Assembly (NCBI RefSeq): GCF_036324505.1
Contig: NC_086368.1
Location: forward strand, 23,860,378 to 23,924,377
DNA from: Eleginops maclovinus
Lineage: Eukaryota; Chordata; Actinopteri; Perciformes; Eleginopidae
DNA: 64,000 nt
Reading direction: 5' to 3'
Below are positions 17,462-28,161 of this stretch, in pieces. How positions within the stretch are numbered: position 1 is the stretch's first letter; the number at the start of each line of letters is the position of its first letter. The notes under the pieces are model-generated. The model did not search any database. It was not told where the DNA came from and worked only from the letters and a program-made list of their open reading frames with translations. The position numbers and the translations under genes were made by a program.

Positions 17462-17545
17462 GACCAATCCTTGAAAAAAAATCCATTCTGCTGTAGGATG
17501 TTTTTTACCCCAGTTTGTGTTTTAGTTAGCACACAGTTACCCACA

Positions 17546-17986
17546 TACACGGCCAAAAAAAAGGTAACAACCCTGTGGGGGCAGTGCTATGATCTGGGGT
17601 TACTGCAGTTGGTCTGGTCTAGGTTCAGCAACGTATGTGCCCAAAGAATGAGGTCAGCTGACTACCTGAATATACTGAATGACCTGGTTATTCCATCAAT
17701 GGAGTTTTTGTTCCCTGATGGCACGGGCATGTTCCAAGATGACAATGCCAGGATCCACCTGATTGAGAATCTTTGGGTTGCGCTGGAGAAGACTTCAGTG
17801 GATGCGAATATCCCCTCCTCAATACAAGATCTTGGCGAGAAATGAATGCAACTCTGGACTGAAATAAATGTTGTGACATTGCAGAAGCTTGTGGAAACGA
17901 TGCCACAGCGAATGCGTGCCGTAATCAAAGCTAAAGGCGGTCCAACGAATATTAGAGTGTGACCTTTTTTTTGGCCAGGCAGTGTA
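17546..17986 (+). pseudogene. Internally deleted Tc1/mariner transposon relic with transposase fragment
   Basis: About 440 bp ending in matched inverted repeats: GGCCAAAAAAAAGGT at 17551-17565 is the exact reverse complement of 17962-17976. Outer TACAC / GTGTA at 17546-17550 and 17982-17986 fit TA insertion. Between the ends are pieces of a Tc1-like transposase. One segment reads Phe-Gln-Asp-Asp-Asn-Ala-Arg near the second catalytic Asp. It jumps directly to Ile-Glu-Asn-Leu-Trp, followed downstream by a C-terminal Lys-Ala-Lys-Gly-Gly region in another frame. The N-terminal DNA-binding domain and the part between the catalytic residues are missing and frames are broken. It cannot encode an active enzyme. 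It abuts copy E, so mobile DNA has accumulated here. Confidence 0.85.
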
Positions 17987-18779
17987 TATGCCAATACGCC
18001 TTGAAAAGTTATCCACTTTAATTTATTTTCCAAGACATTTGATTTTCAAGCAAGCGCTCCAAATAAAAGAACACTTTTTTAACCACCCACTTATTTGTCA
18101 TTGCCTTTTTAAGCTGTCCCTGTCAAATATTGTGCATGATGCAACACCACAATGGTTCAAGTTAAGTGACAAAATGAGTTTTAGGAAAAGATCATGGTAA
18201 CAGTTAAAATACTTACTGGATTAAGGTCAGAAAAACATTGTGGTTTGGATTAAACTGTTAAAATGGGAAAAGTTTGGAGTCCTTTGTTTCATGCTTACAA
18301 GGTTATAGGAGAATCGTGGTCGTGGTTTAAAGAAATCTGTGTTAATTACTGGTAGGACAAAATAATTGAGCTGTGTTGCTATCTCCTGCTTCAACAGTCT
18401 GGCATATTTGTTGAACGTCTATCTTCTTTATCTCCTCTCTACATGGACTTAAATGCTATGTAAACATTAACAAGATTTCCTCTTTGCTCTCAATGCACAA
18501 ATGTCATCATTTTTAGAGTGTTTGGATCATTTTGTGGCATTCCTTGAATCGTCTTTAAATGTACCTCAAGCATTTTGTCAACTCAAAAGTTTGGAAATTA
18601 TTATTTGTATTGTTTAACATTATTGACTAATAAGGAAGCGGTGTAGTCAGACCACCATGACCTGTTAATTTGCATCTGGTTCCATGTGCACACATCTATC
18701 CACACCCCTTGGGCTGAGATAAAACAAACTTCCATCCCAAGAGCGTGGCAAAAACTGGAACTGAGTAACTTTGAAATGC
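17987..18779. other. Intergenic, nothing recognised
   Basis: No supported feature. Confidence 0.45.
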
Positions 18780-19030
18780 ATTGTTTATTACTTCATTTTG
18801 CATGAGGACATTAATTCTTGCCCCATTTGTTTAATTAATGCATTTTATGATGTTAATTAATACAAACATTCAAAGTGTTACTAAAAGGCCCGCTATGAAT
18901 TTTAGCAAATTAAAATGAACTACTCAGCGTGGTAGATTTTTACACATTATTTGGTGGATTAGTTTTGCTTTTTACAGCTATTTCTGGTGCTGGAGAACAT
19001 TTAATGCATCATTAACAATTAAAAAAAAAA
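18780..19030. promoter_or_regulatory. Possible conserved non-coding element (homeodomain-type motif cluster)
   Basis: Contains TTAATTAATG, GTTAATTAATAC and several further ATTA/TAAT cores within 250 bp, with no repeat similarity or coding frame. Such clusters occur in developmental enhancers, but AT-rich DNA also gives them by chance. Confidence 0.2.
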
Positions 19031-20993
19031 CTACAGTCTGCTCTGTTAAATAAAAGCTCGTTCTGTAACACTGTAAGGATTGGTAAAAACCCACTTTTTA
19101 AATGATGTTTACTCTTTGAATACATTTCTGAGGCAACAGGTTTTGAAACTTTGTGTCTCTGCCCTCATCTCTGATATTGATTTCACGCCTGAGGCCAAAT
19201 TGTTTTGGCACAGCATCCTTCAGGCCTGGACCTGAGTGGAGAAGTGTGAAAGCTTGTTTTGTAGCACAGAGTTTGTTCTTTTCTTTTAACCCTAGGTATG
19301 CTTGACAGTGTAATATGGTCATAATTTCCAGTGTTCAAAAAGTTGAATAAGTGATTTAGGCAGAGCTATTACAGCTGTCTCTCAGTGTTCGTGTGTTATG
19401 GATGGATCAATATTTTTTTATGAAACTGAGCTGAGTATATCATTGCATTGGCTCCTACTGCAAACAGAAACAATCCACTCTAATGCGTGTCTCAATGTGA
19501 ATACTCATTTCTTTGACATTTAGCAGATGCCCTTAATCTACAGTCTTAACCTTAAGCAGCACAATACATTTCTCCTCATGCACGGCCTGACTCAAATCAT
19601 GGGAGAAAAATCTTTGTGACGGTACAGATCCATCTTCTAAAGTTATTCATGTATGTTACTTACTGGAAAACATGCCTGGCGGTCATCGACCCTACGCCGT
19701 TGGGCCCGGAGGCAGAAATGTCTTTATTGTATTTCACCTAAACCGCCCTTTCATCTTACTTACAGTATTGACAGCTCATAGAGAGAGGGGATGAGACACA
19801 GAACAGAGAGGCAGAAGACCGCTTACTCTGGGCTAATTTGTTCCTGATCACTCCATTCACATTGTCTTCAGGCACATCTGTATTCAAGAGGACATTACAT
19901 AACAAGTCCTGCACAAGTAATGGAAATATCAAGAGGTGGTAACATTATTTGCACAGAGATAATACATGTTTATATATAACACACAGTGAGAAGGAGAGAC
20001 AGTTTTTATTGCAACACATCCAAATATATCCAGGCGATGTGTTACCAAATATGCAGGACCTATTTATGTCAGTGAGCATCAGTGCATCCCACTTACAGAC
20101 ACAGAGTGCTGCTTCCACTCCTCAGTACAGCGGGGCATACAGTTTGTTTTCACATCACAGGAACAGCCTTATTGTATATGGAGCTGCACTCACCTTTAAA
20201 CCCAGATTAAATGGCTAGATTACACCCCTAAACAGGATCTGGACGTCCGGGGCCGGAAGATGCTAATGTTTAATGAGCAACTCAAATAACCGTGACTAAG
20301 TGAGGAGGAAAAGAGCCTCAGAGGCAGATAAGAATCTACTGAACAGTCCTTATAGTTTTAATTATGTTCTACTTAGTAAAGTGATGACTAAAGCAAAGTC
20401 TTTAAATTCTATAGCGTGTTTGGAAAGTTTGTTGTTATCACATTGAGCTTAAAGATAGTGAGGTGTTTGCTAAGAAAGAGAGACGGGCGCACCGGAGCGA
20501 TAGGGAGATTGGGAGATGGAGGATTGGGAGGAGGGAGATTGTAATGCATTGCAAACTCTGAATAGTTTTTCACAGCAGAAGGAGCACAGCGCCGAGACGT
20601 CAGGCTGCACAGCTCGATGCTAACCACACTTGGCAATGAGGGGGCTCGACTCCTCCCACCCATGCAGGCTTCGGGGCCCGGTGCCTCCCATGAGGTTTCC
20701 TGGTGATTGAAATGGAAATTTGGGAAGTAATGCTTCAGAGGGAGGAAGTGTCTCGCTCTCCCTGCCAGTCAGTCTGTCTGTTCATCCTGCGGTGCTTTAT
20801 TACTGTCACTCTCTGTTCACATTAACCCATAATCATTCATGGCACATAATCACTTACAGTATGTCCAGCCTAGAAATCCACCTGCAGCCTCCAAAGTTAG
20901 AAAGTTAGAAAAAAATTGTCAATAGATTTAATTTTTTTCAAATCAAATCAAGAGGTTAGGTTTTGAAGAAAGCTGACACTTGTGTATTGTTGT
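19031..20993. other. Intergenic; no gene seen
   Basis: 19515-19560 has a degraded 'tttagcagatgcccttaatctac' segment that recalls a common fish dispersed repeat. 20504-20538 is G-rich (gggagattgggagat, ggaggaggg). No exon recognised. Confidence 0.4.
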
Positions 20994-21654
20994 AAAAAGG
21001 TCCTATTATGCTCATTACAGCTTTCATAACTGTATTTTGTGCCTCTACTTTGACATGTTTCCATGCTTTAATGTTCAAAAAGGTCTTTATTTGTATCATA
21101 CTGTCTGTGCTGCAGCACGTCTTTTCACCCTCTGTCTGAAACCAGAGCACAGGCTACTCTGATTGGTTAGAATATACCCTTAATCGTCCCACAGAGGAGA
21201 AAAGTACATTCTGCATTTGACCCATCCTTAGGAGCAGTGGGCTGCCATTATGCATAGCACCGGGGGGCGGTGTAGGGAAGGATGCCTTGCTCAGGGACAA
21301 CTCGGTAGCACTTGTCCTTTCAGGAATTTGAACTGGTGACCTTCCAAGTCCCAATGGACTTCATTAGGATTGGTCAACCTCTTAGAGATGTCCCACCCCT
21401 TAGCCTATCACATACAATGTGTTGATGTGCTAGCCAATGGAAACCCTAGTGTTACATAGTGACGTCATTATGTTCCAGGAGTAAACAAAGGAGTCCAATG
21501 GAGGCGTTTCAGGCAGGGGAAGGGGAGTGTGTGGGAGGGAAACCCTTCTATAGGAAACTTTGTATCCTTAACAGACCATTAACAGACAAAAAAGTTCTAT
21601 ATAACACACCAAAAGAAAAGGAAAACCCCAAAAAGCAAAATAAGGCCTCTTTAA
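20994..21654 (+). mobile_element. TTAA-type dispersed element, family copy C, split by a SINE-like unit
   Basis: It starts 'aggtcctattatgctcatt' and ends 'ataaggcctctttaa'. It matches copy B on both sides of the insertion at 21177-21366, including 'ctgtgctgcagcac', 'ccttagcctatcac' and 'gtaaacaaaggagtccaatg'. It carries ATTGG at 21162-21166 and 21369-21373, CCAAT at 21434-21438, and a perfect TGACGTCA at 21460-21467. No coding capacity. Confidence 0.7.
21177..21366 (+). repeat. SINE-like dispersed repeat, copy 2
   Basis: It matches the unit at 17172-17382 (cccttaatcgtcccacagag, ttgacccatcctta, agcagtgggctgcc, gccttgctcaggga). It adds 'cctttcaggaatttgaactg', which resembles a tRNA-type B box. 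It lies inside copy C, so it is younger than that element. Confidence 0.7.
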
Positions 21655-22578
21655 AACTGTCAACATTAATGTAGGAAATCAGTTTGATTGAATAGCTCAG
21701 TACAGTTCCTGTTGATCCAAAGTAACTATGATGGTCTTGTTATTGGCCTCATAAAAAGCCTTTTAATTTTTACAACAGCTATTAATTCATTTACTGAGGA
21801 CTATAAACTTGTAAATATTTTGTAAATGGAATGAAGCTACAAATAAATAAGGGCTTATTCGACAAGCTACTCAAGAAAAATCTGTTTATATAATTATCTT
21901 TATGTCTGTTTATTGCTGCTGGCATATTGCACTTGTTAATTATAACAAACAGTGCAGCAGCTCTTTTCCCATTCATGCTTACTTGTCTCATTTCTGTTTT
22001 AGAAAAGAAGATATCAAAATCTTTAAATATTTGATTTATGCAGCGCTAACACTTTAGAAGAACAAAGCAGCCCTAGGCTAGCAAGAGGTTTGACAGTGCA
22101 GCTGAAATACAACGCATTCAGTCTGTGTGTTTGGAAAGGTCAATAATGATGGCCACGGACCCCTATAATCAAAAAGCCGATATCTCTTTATAGGGCAAAC
22201 ACTCCGGAGCCGGTCCCTGCTGCGCCTCTCTGTCCACCTCCGGTGTGTGTCCCTTTCCGAACAATACCAAACAAAACCAAACACGTCATTCCCCATCTAT
22301 CATGATATAAAAGATCAGTAGCCCTGCACTAAATGGAAGAAGAAAAGGGTAAATTATATGCAAAATACAGAGCGTTACATTCAGTAGGCTGCAACCTTGT
22401 TTCCATAGTGAAGAATCTCTCTCCCTGATTGCAGCGAGGCTGTGGACAAAGAGAGGAGTTGAAGTGAGGAGACCAGGGTTCATGCTGTACACAGAGTTTT
22501 GGTAATTGAGAGGTTACAGCCATGACATCTCTCTTTGATGCTGAACTATGCTTATTAATAAGCCAACATCCTGACAGT
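21655..22578. other. Intergenic, nothing recognised
   Basis: No supported feature. Confidence 0.45.
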
Positions 22579-22660
22579 AATACATTTTATTTATACAGCA
22601 CTTTCAAAACAAAATAACAAAGTGCTTTTCAACGTAGACATGACAGGCAAACAAATATAC
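22579..22660 (+). repeat. Dispersed repeat fragment (retroelement tail-like)
   Basis: 'tacattttatttatacagcac', 'tttcaaaac' and 'acaaagtgcttttcaac' match a motif very common in fish genomes and recur in decayed form at 24.9 and 43.0 kb. I cannot assign the family with certainty. Confidence 0.45.
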
Positions 22661-23662
22661 AACTATTTTAAAAAAAATTACATGTGAGAAAAAGTACAAC
22701 GGGTAACAACAGCAATTTGAGACAGTGTTACAATGTGAATCTGTTTTAACAACACTAATGCTAACATAATGCTAAGCAGAGTATAATGTTTACTCTGTTC
22801 ACACTGTTAGTTATGTTCATTGGCATGCTAACATATGCTAACCTGCTCAAAAATCCAAAGTATAGGTGGGGAGGAATCTGGTTCCAAGTGTAACTTCTGG
22901 TAAACTGATTATAATTCAAAGTCTAAAAGGAGCAAAAACCTTTTAGAGCAATAACACATCTACCTAACATCCTGTGTGTGTTTAAAGTCCCAGACACACT
23001 ACTCAAGCTTTCCCTTTGGTCCTTTTTCAACAACACACTGTCTGGATTTCCTGTTGAATGAAAAGTGACGTTTCATTATAAAAAAGCGGCTCATCAGCCA
23101 TCATGTTGTTCCTGTTGCCTCTGTGTACGCTGAAACTTTTACCGCTGTTAATTATGGAGATGATAATGATGCTTTATTAGCGATGGAGTTGCTAGCTGAG
23201 TGCTGATGATGGGCGGTAATAGTGACAATAATGACACTTGATTGTACATGATCTAATAGGAAGACAAACAATCTGACATTTTCATACCAGTAGATATCTT
23301 GTTTGCTGATCTGTTGCTGATTAATACACACAAATGATGATTGAACATTAAACAGTGATAGAAGAAAAAATGCACTTGCACTAAAGCTGTTTGAGTGACA
23401 GGAGGCTTTCTAGAGAGCTAAGCAAGAACGACATTAACATTTAGATTTAAATATAGCAAAGGAAAGTCAGACAACCAACTTATATTTATTGTCTGTCAAC
23501 AGCACGTTGCAGTGCAAGTTGTTTTATTAGGTGTACTGGCCATTAAGGGTGTTTTACTCAGCTTTTTCACAAATGTTTACCTTATACTGTTTGTTTATTA
23601 GCAGAAATGGCTAACTAATTATAATTTTCATTGGCTAATACACTGTTCACTATTGTGACCAT
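22661..23662. other. Intergenic, nothing recognised
   Basis: No supported feature. Confidence 0.45.
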
Positions 23663-23902
23663 TAAAATATGTTTTTTGATTTATCAAATGTCCTTTAAAG
23701 CTAATTGTGTCCACAACTTGAAGATATTTTGTCTAACATGATTAAAGAAACCACATTTAGTCACGTTTTAAGAAACATCAAGACCTTTATTTTTCTTAAA
23801 AACTCCATCCCATAACGGTTAATTCAAAGTGTTGGCGATCATTTCAAAAGCTGGCTAACTAATCAATTAATTGTTGCAGTTTAGGAATCACTAGCACACA
23901 GT
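23663..23902 (+). repeat. Dispersed repeat, copy 1 of a direct pair
   Basis: It shares with 27846-28161 the stretches 'aattgtgtccacaac', 'gaagatattttgt', 'aaccacattta', 'aaaagctggc' and 'aggaatcactagcacacag', in the same order and orientation. It resembles a widespread fish repeat with a tail reading 'aatcaatt.atcgttgcagttta'. Non-coding. Confidence 0.7.
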
Positions 23903-24914
23903 TTTCTTTTTGAAATCATGCCAAAGTCATCAAAAGAAATACCATACCCTCAAATAAAGCACTCACACACTGAATACTTTTCACAGAGGGTAACACAACC
24001 GATGAAGTGTCAGTGTAAAACTGAAATAATTAGCAGAAGCGGCTAAGAGAAGGGTGATGCTGAGATGAACCTGGAGTACAGAGGCGGAGGGGCGGGGTGC
24101 AGCGGAGATAAAGCATCCAGCGGAGAATGAGATGAGGCAGTGGTGAGGGGAGAGCTGAGGGATAGGAAAATCAGCATTTCAATTACATGAAAGCAATTGT
24201 TTTTATCTTGAGTGAAGTTAATGAAACTAATTAGTCTTTGCAGCATGAACCCTCTGGCACGTTAGATAATCGCCAGAGGCTCAGATAGTGCCAGTCAATT
24301 TTTAGCTTGCTGCAGTGGAGGGGAAAAACAAATAGCACCTTATCTCTGCAGCAGGCATTACACCTGGGGTCTACATCAACTTCAAGGCCTCCGTTCACCT
24401 TTCCAGGTTACTTACTGGCCAATTACATGAGGTATCCAACAACACAAGACTTCTCTCAACTACACGCCTTAGGAACAACTTCATTAGCATTTGATGGAGA
24501 GCTCCACCTGGGAATTTAAATATTTATCTGGAATAGTTTGTGGCACCTCTTAAGAAGCCAAAGCTGCTTTCTGCTTCACAAAGAGGGTGTGCAGTGGATG
24601 CATTGCTATGCACTACAGGTAGACAAAGACCTGCACATTGCCACAGTAAGTCTATGAAGAATTTCACTAAAAAGCATGAGTTACCCAGGATGAGGACACC
24701 TGCAGAGGACTGTTTGTGTGACTCATGGTGTCTACCAAGGAGAGACGGTGAATCAGAATCAGACAAAGTCGTAAAGCCGTGAAGGAGACATGCATTTGCA
24801 GCATACACAAGGATAGCTATTTTTTCGTATTATGTTTCATGCTTTTGAAATGCTCTTGAATATTTCAGCAGAAAATACACAACAGCAACATAAAACAAAA
24901 GAAAATAATACTAG
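23903..24914. other. Intergenic with a possible conserved element at 24170-24310
   Basis: 24170-24310 contains ttcaattacatgaaagcaat and aaactaattagtctttgc, TAAT-type motifs without repeat similarity. The rest shows nothing. The regulatory reading is speculative. Confidence 0.2.
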
Positions 24915-25690
24915 AAATAATAATCATGATAATAATTGTAACTTTAGCACCTTTCAAAACTAAGTTACTTGGCATTAAAACTAAAAACAAATAAACTCTG
25001 AACAGATGAAATCACCACACCATAAAAGTGAGGTTTTTGTAAATCTTCATTCTTTTTTATGCCAAACAATTAGGTTTTCTAGTTTTCAATGATAGAGTTT
25101 ATCAAAATTGGTATTTACTATCTGAGGTGACATTTCTTTGTAATTCTTAATTTTTTGAAAGCACATCAGGTACAATATCAAATCATTGGCTGCCATTACT
25201 GTATGCCTAAACTTCAAATGGTCCTCCAATAAATACAAATACAACTTTTCACATTAAAATAAAACAAAATGTCCCTGATTAACAAGTTATATGTACTGAT
25301 AACGTTTTTAAAAAGTATGATCCACACAGGAAGGTTTTTGAGGGAAAAATGATGGTTCATTATTTATTTTTTAAAGGATAATTTCCCCTACATCATGTGA
25401 TGTATAAGTCTACATACTGACTAAGCTCACAATTAAAACATAAAAACACAGGGTTCTGAAAAAGCCACAATATAAATGAGAGTTATGTGGATGGAGAGCG
25501 CAGTTCTTAAGCTGACAAATGCCAGGTTGAAATTTTGGGAGCCATTAGCAAAAGCAGCAATAAGTCTCATAGGGAGTTAGCGGATCATAGAAATAAGGCA
25601 GAGCCTGATCGTTCAAGCCTTTAAACCCATCAGCAAAATCTCAAAATCAATTTTTAAAAGACAGAGAGGATTGTTGTGAGATATAATGGT
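24915..25690 (+). repeat. Decayed retroelement-like repeat, longer fragment
   Basis: It begins with the 'tttagcacctttcaaaacta' motif. Later it reads 'ggcagagcctgatcgttcaa', 'aaacccatcagcaaaatctc', 'aaaatcaatttttaaaag', an order I recall from untranslated ends of fish non-LTR-type repeats. Heavily mutated; limits approximate. Confidence 0.35.
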
Positions 25691-27474
25691 CATAAAGAGT
25701 AACGCTATCTTTCATCACACAGAATGAGCAGTGAGAGCTGTCCATGTGGCTGAACCCGAACGATATGTGCTGAACTATCAAGCACAGAAACCCCCCTATT
25801 GCCAGCAAAAATACAGACAACTGACATACTCCGTGACATCGTACATGAACTTTAGTTTATAGCATATTCATTAAATGGCTCTATCAGCTACATGGAGGAT
25901 TCATGAATAATAAAACTCCTTTATGTCAACATAAGTTCATCCCGATTGTTATTCGGGCGTTTCAATGTGAATGTTTAAGCAAGTTGAATATGCTTCTGGC
26001 AAATATTTTATGTGTTCAGTTTAATTTTTAAATTGATGCTTGCAGAGAGCTTGTTCAAAGCTCAAAATAGGACAAAAAGGCAGTGAGTGATCGAGGATTT
26101 AACTGAAAAGGTCAGAACTTTGTAGAGTACCGGCGATAGATTGCCCCCACATTGATCCAACAAAGCATCACCTTGTGTTTCTTGTTTTAATACGAACTAT
26201 CGATTGGCTGACCTTCATGTATATAAATGGACACCACCACTCAATTTGGCCAGCATGGATTATTTCCACTTATATCTGTTTGTCAAAGCTCTTAGGAACC
26301 ATGGTTTGTCAATCAATAGTCAGAACTGCATGGGGATATTTCGATCCACATCAAAAAGTAATGAAAAACAGAATTAGGTGTCTCGGCCTCAGTCATATTG
26401 AAGTTCACAAGGGAGGAAATAGCTCTTTTTGGCAATGCCATTGATATAAAAACACGTTTATATGAGCAGATTTTGGCAATTGCTGTCAAACCCTGTAATA
26501 AATTAACAATTAAATGACTGAATAAAGGAAACCATATCAAGAAACCAGTATTTGAGTCATGGACAGCAGTGCAATGGCTTAAAATGTCCTGCTTTGATCA
26601 GCCAGTTATTAACGAGGACCACATACAAAAACTTGAAGGGCAAAGTCAGTGGACATTAGTTCTTGTAACCAATACACAGGTTAACCAGAATCTGGAGGGA
26701 GATGGGAAGTGCAGAAGCTCCAACTAGGTCAGAAGGGTTTTCTGGTCTCCTAACGTACTGCTGTAAGGTGTTCTAGTAGTGAGAGGAAAATATCAGCATG
26801 GCAGGAAGCTCAGCAGTTGGCACTATGGGTATACAGACTGTGGCTGTGTCTAGCTGCTGGTCAGCCATCCACATCTATAACACTGGGCCTGTGTTAAAAG
26901 CCAATCTCACAAAATAGAGAGATATATTCAGCATGAATATTCATCCTTTGGAAGACTTATTAAACTACAAGGTGCCAGCTGAGTCTGAGCTTATCTCAAG
27001 TCAATACACGAGGGGAAAAGTATCAGAAAAATGTCCTCAAATCTCACAAATCTAAAAGAGACTTTCTATCATTTGACTCGATTCATGTTTAAATCTGACA
27101 TTCACCTAAAACCGCTGCTGCTCTATCGCTCCTACCCCTCGGCTTTTAAACAGACACAAAAAAGGTTTGGATTGGATAAACTGGGTGAGTCTCTACTTTA
27201 AATTCTGGAGCCAAGGGCCACAAGATGAACCACAGCCTGCTCATGCATTTTTATGTTCATGAACATGTTGCATCTGTGTAGGTACATCTCATGAATACAT
27301 TGTGTTTTTTCTACATTGTGTTATGTCTGAGGGCTGAAAAGCAATCACAGTATAAGAAGTACTGTATGAAAGTAAAGGCAACGTTTGAATTTACTTTAAA
27401 ATAGGCTCATTCCCTTTCTTACTGAGAGTTAAATGAAACACCGGTGTGACACAAAGTATGGAGCTACCACAAGT
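25691..27474. other. Intergenic, nothing recognised
   Basis: Open frames here are short and unsupported by splice sites or known motifs. Confidence 0.45.
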
Positions 27475-27720
27475 GGTTAGCTCATTTAGCCCAGGACAAA
27501 AACTGGAAACAGAGAGACACAGCCTCGAAACAATGGTTACAAAATCTGCCCACAACCAGTTGCCCAGCAACCAACAGTAATTCCAGTAGGATACGTTTCC
27601 TGACCGGAAAGTTGAAAAACTAAACGTGAAAAAAGTTGATTCTTACACTTTCACCTCGCAGAGCCAGGCTAACTGTTTCCACACTAAAGGCTAAGCGAGG
27701 TTAGCCTAGCTTACTTTACA
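27475..27720 (+). repeat. Repeat-like block (class unknown)
   Basis: 'gagccaggctaactgtttcc', 'aaggctaagcgaggttagcc' and 'aaaactggaaacagagagac' resemble a common fish dispersed repeat. By-eye call only. Confidence 0.35.
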
Positions 27721-27845
27721 GATATGATATAAGGTATGTTCTCATTGAACTCAGCAAGGAAGTTTAAAAGTGTTTTTACTCTCAGTACATTACATACAAG
27801 TGCATACAGTGAAACTAATTTGGTACAATTGTTAAATACTCTGTT

Positions 27846-28161
27846 GACTATTAAAATGTGTTATTTGATATATTTGAGTGTTGTATGTCTTTTAAAAAAA
27901 ACCTTGAGTCTCTTCAATAAAGCTGATTGATTGATTAATATCAAATCTCAAAAAATTGTGAAAAAAATCCTCAAAAGCCAATTGTGTCCACAACGTGAAG
28001 ATATTTTGTTAATGTGATTAAAGTAACCACATTTATTCACATTTTAAGACACATGAAAACTCAAACTCAATCCAGTTGTTGGCTAATCCAAAGGATTGGA
28101 GATCAATTAAAAAGCTGGCATTTAATCAATTGATCGTTGCGGTTTAGGAATCACTAGCACA
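27846..28161 (+). repeat. Dispersed repeat, copy 2 of a direct pair
   Basis: It matches 23663-23902 in order and orientation. Relative to that copy it has an extra stretch of roughly 55 bp around 27890-27945 (with 'aataaagctgattgattgat'). Confidence 0.7.

Noticed and set aside
17471..17845. 124-codon frame as an active transposase gene
   Set aside because: It starts outside the transposon terminus, lacks the DNA-binding domain and the central catalytic part, and the C-terminus is in another frame. It is a relic.
20504..20538. G-quadruplex in the G-rich patch
   Set aside because: Four G runs exist, but one loop is about 12 bases, so it does not meet the usual criterion.
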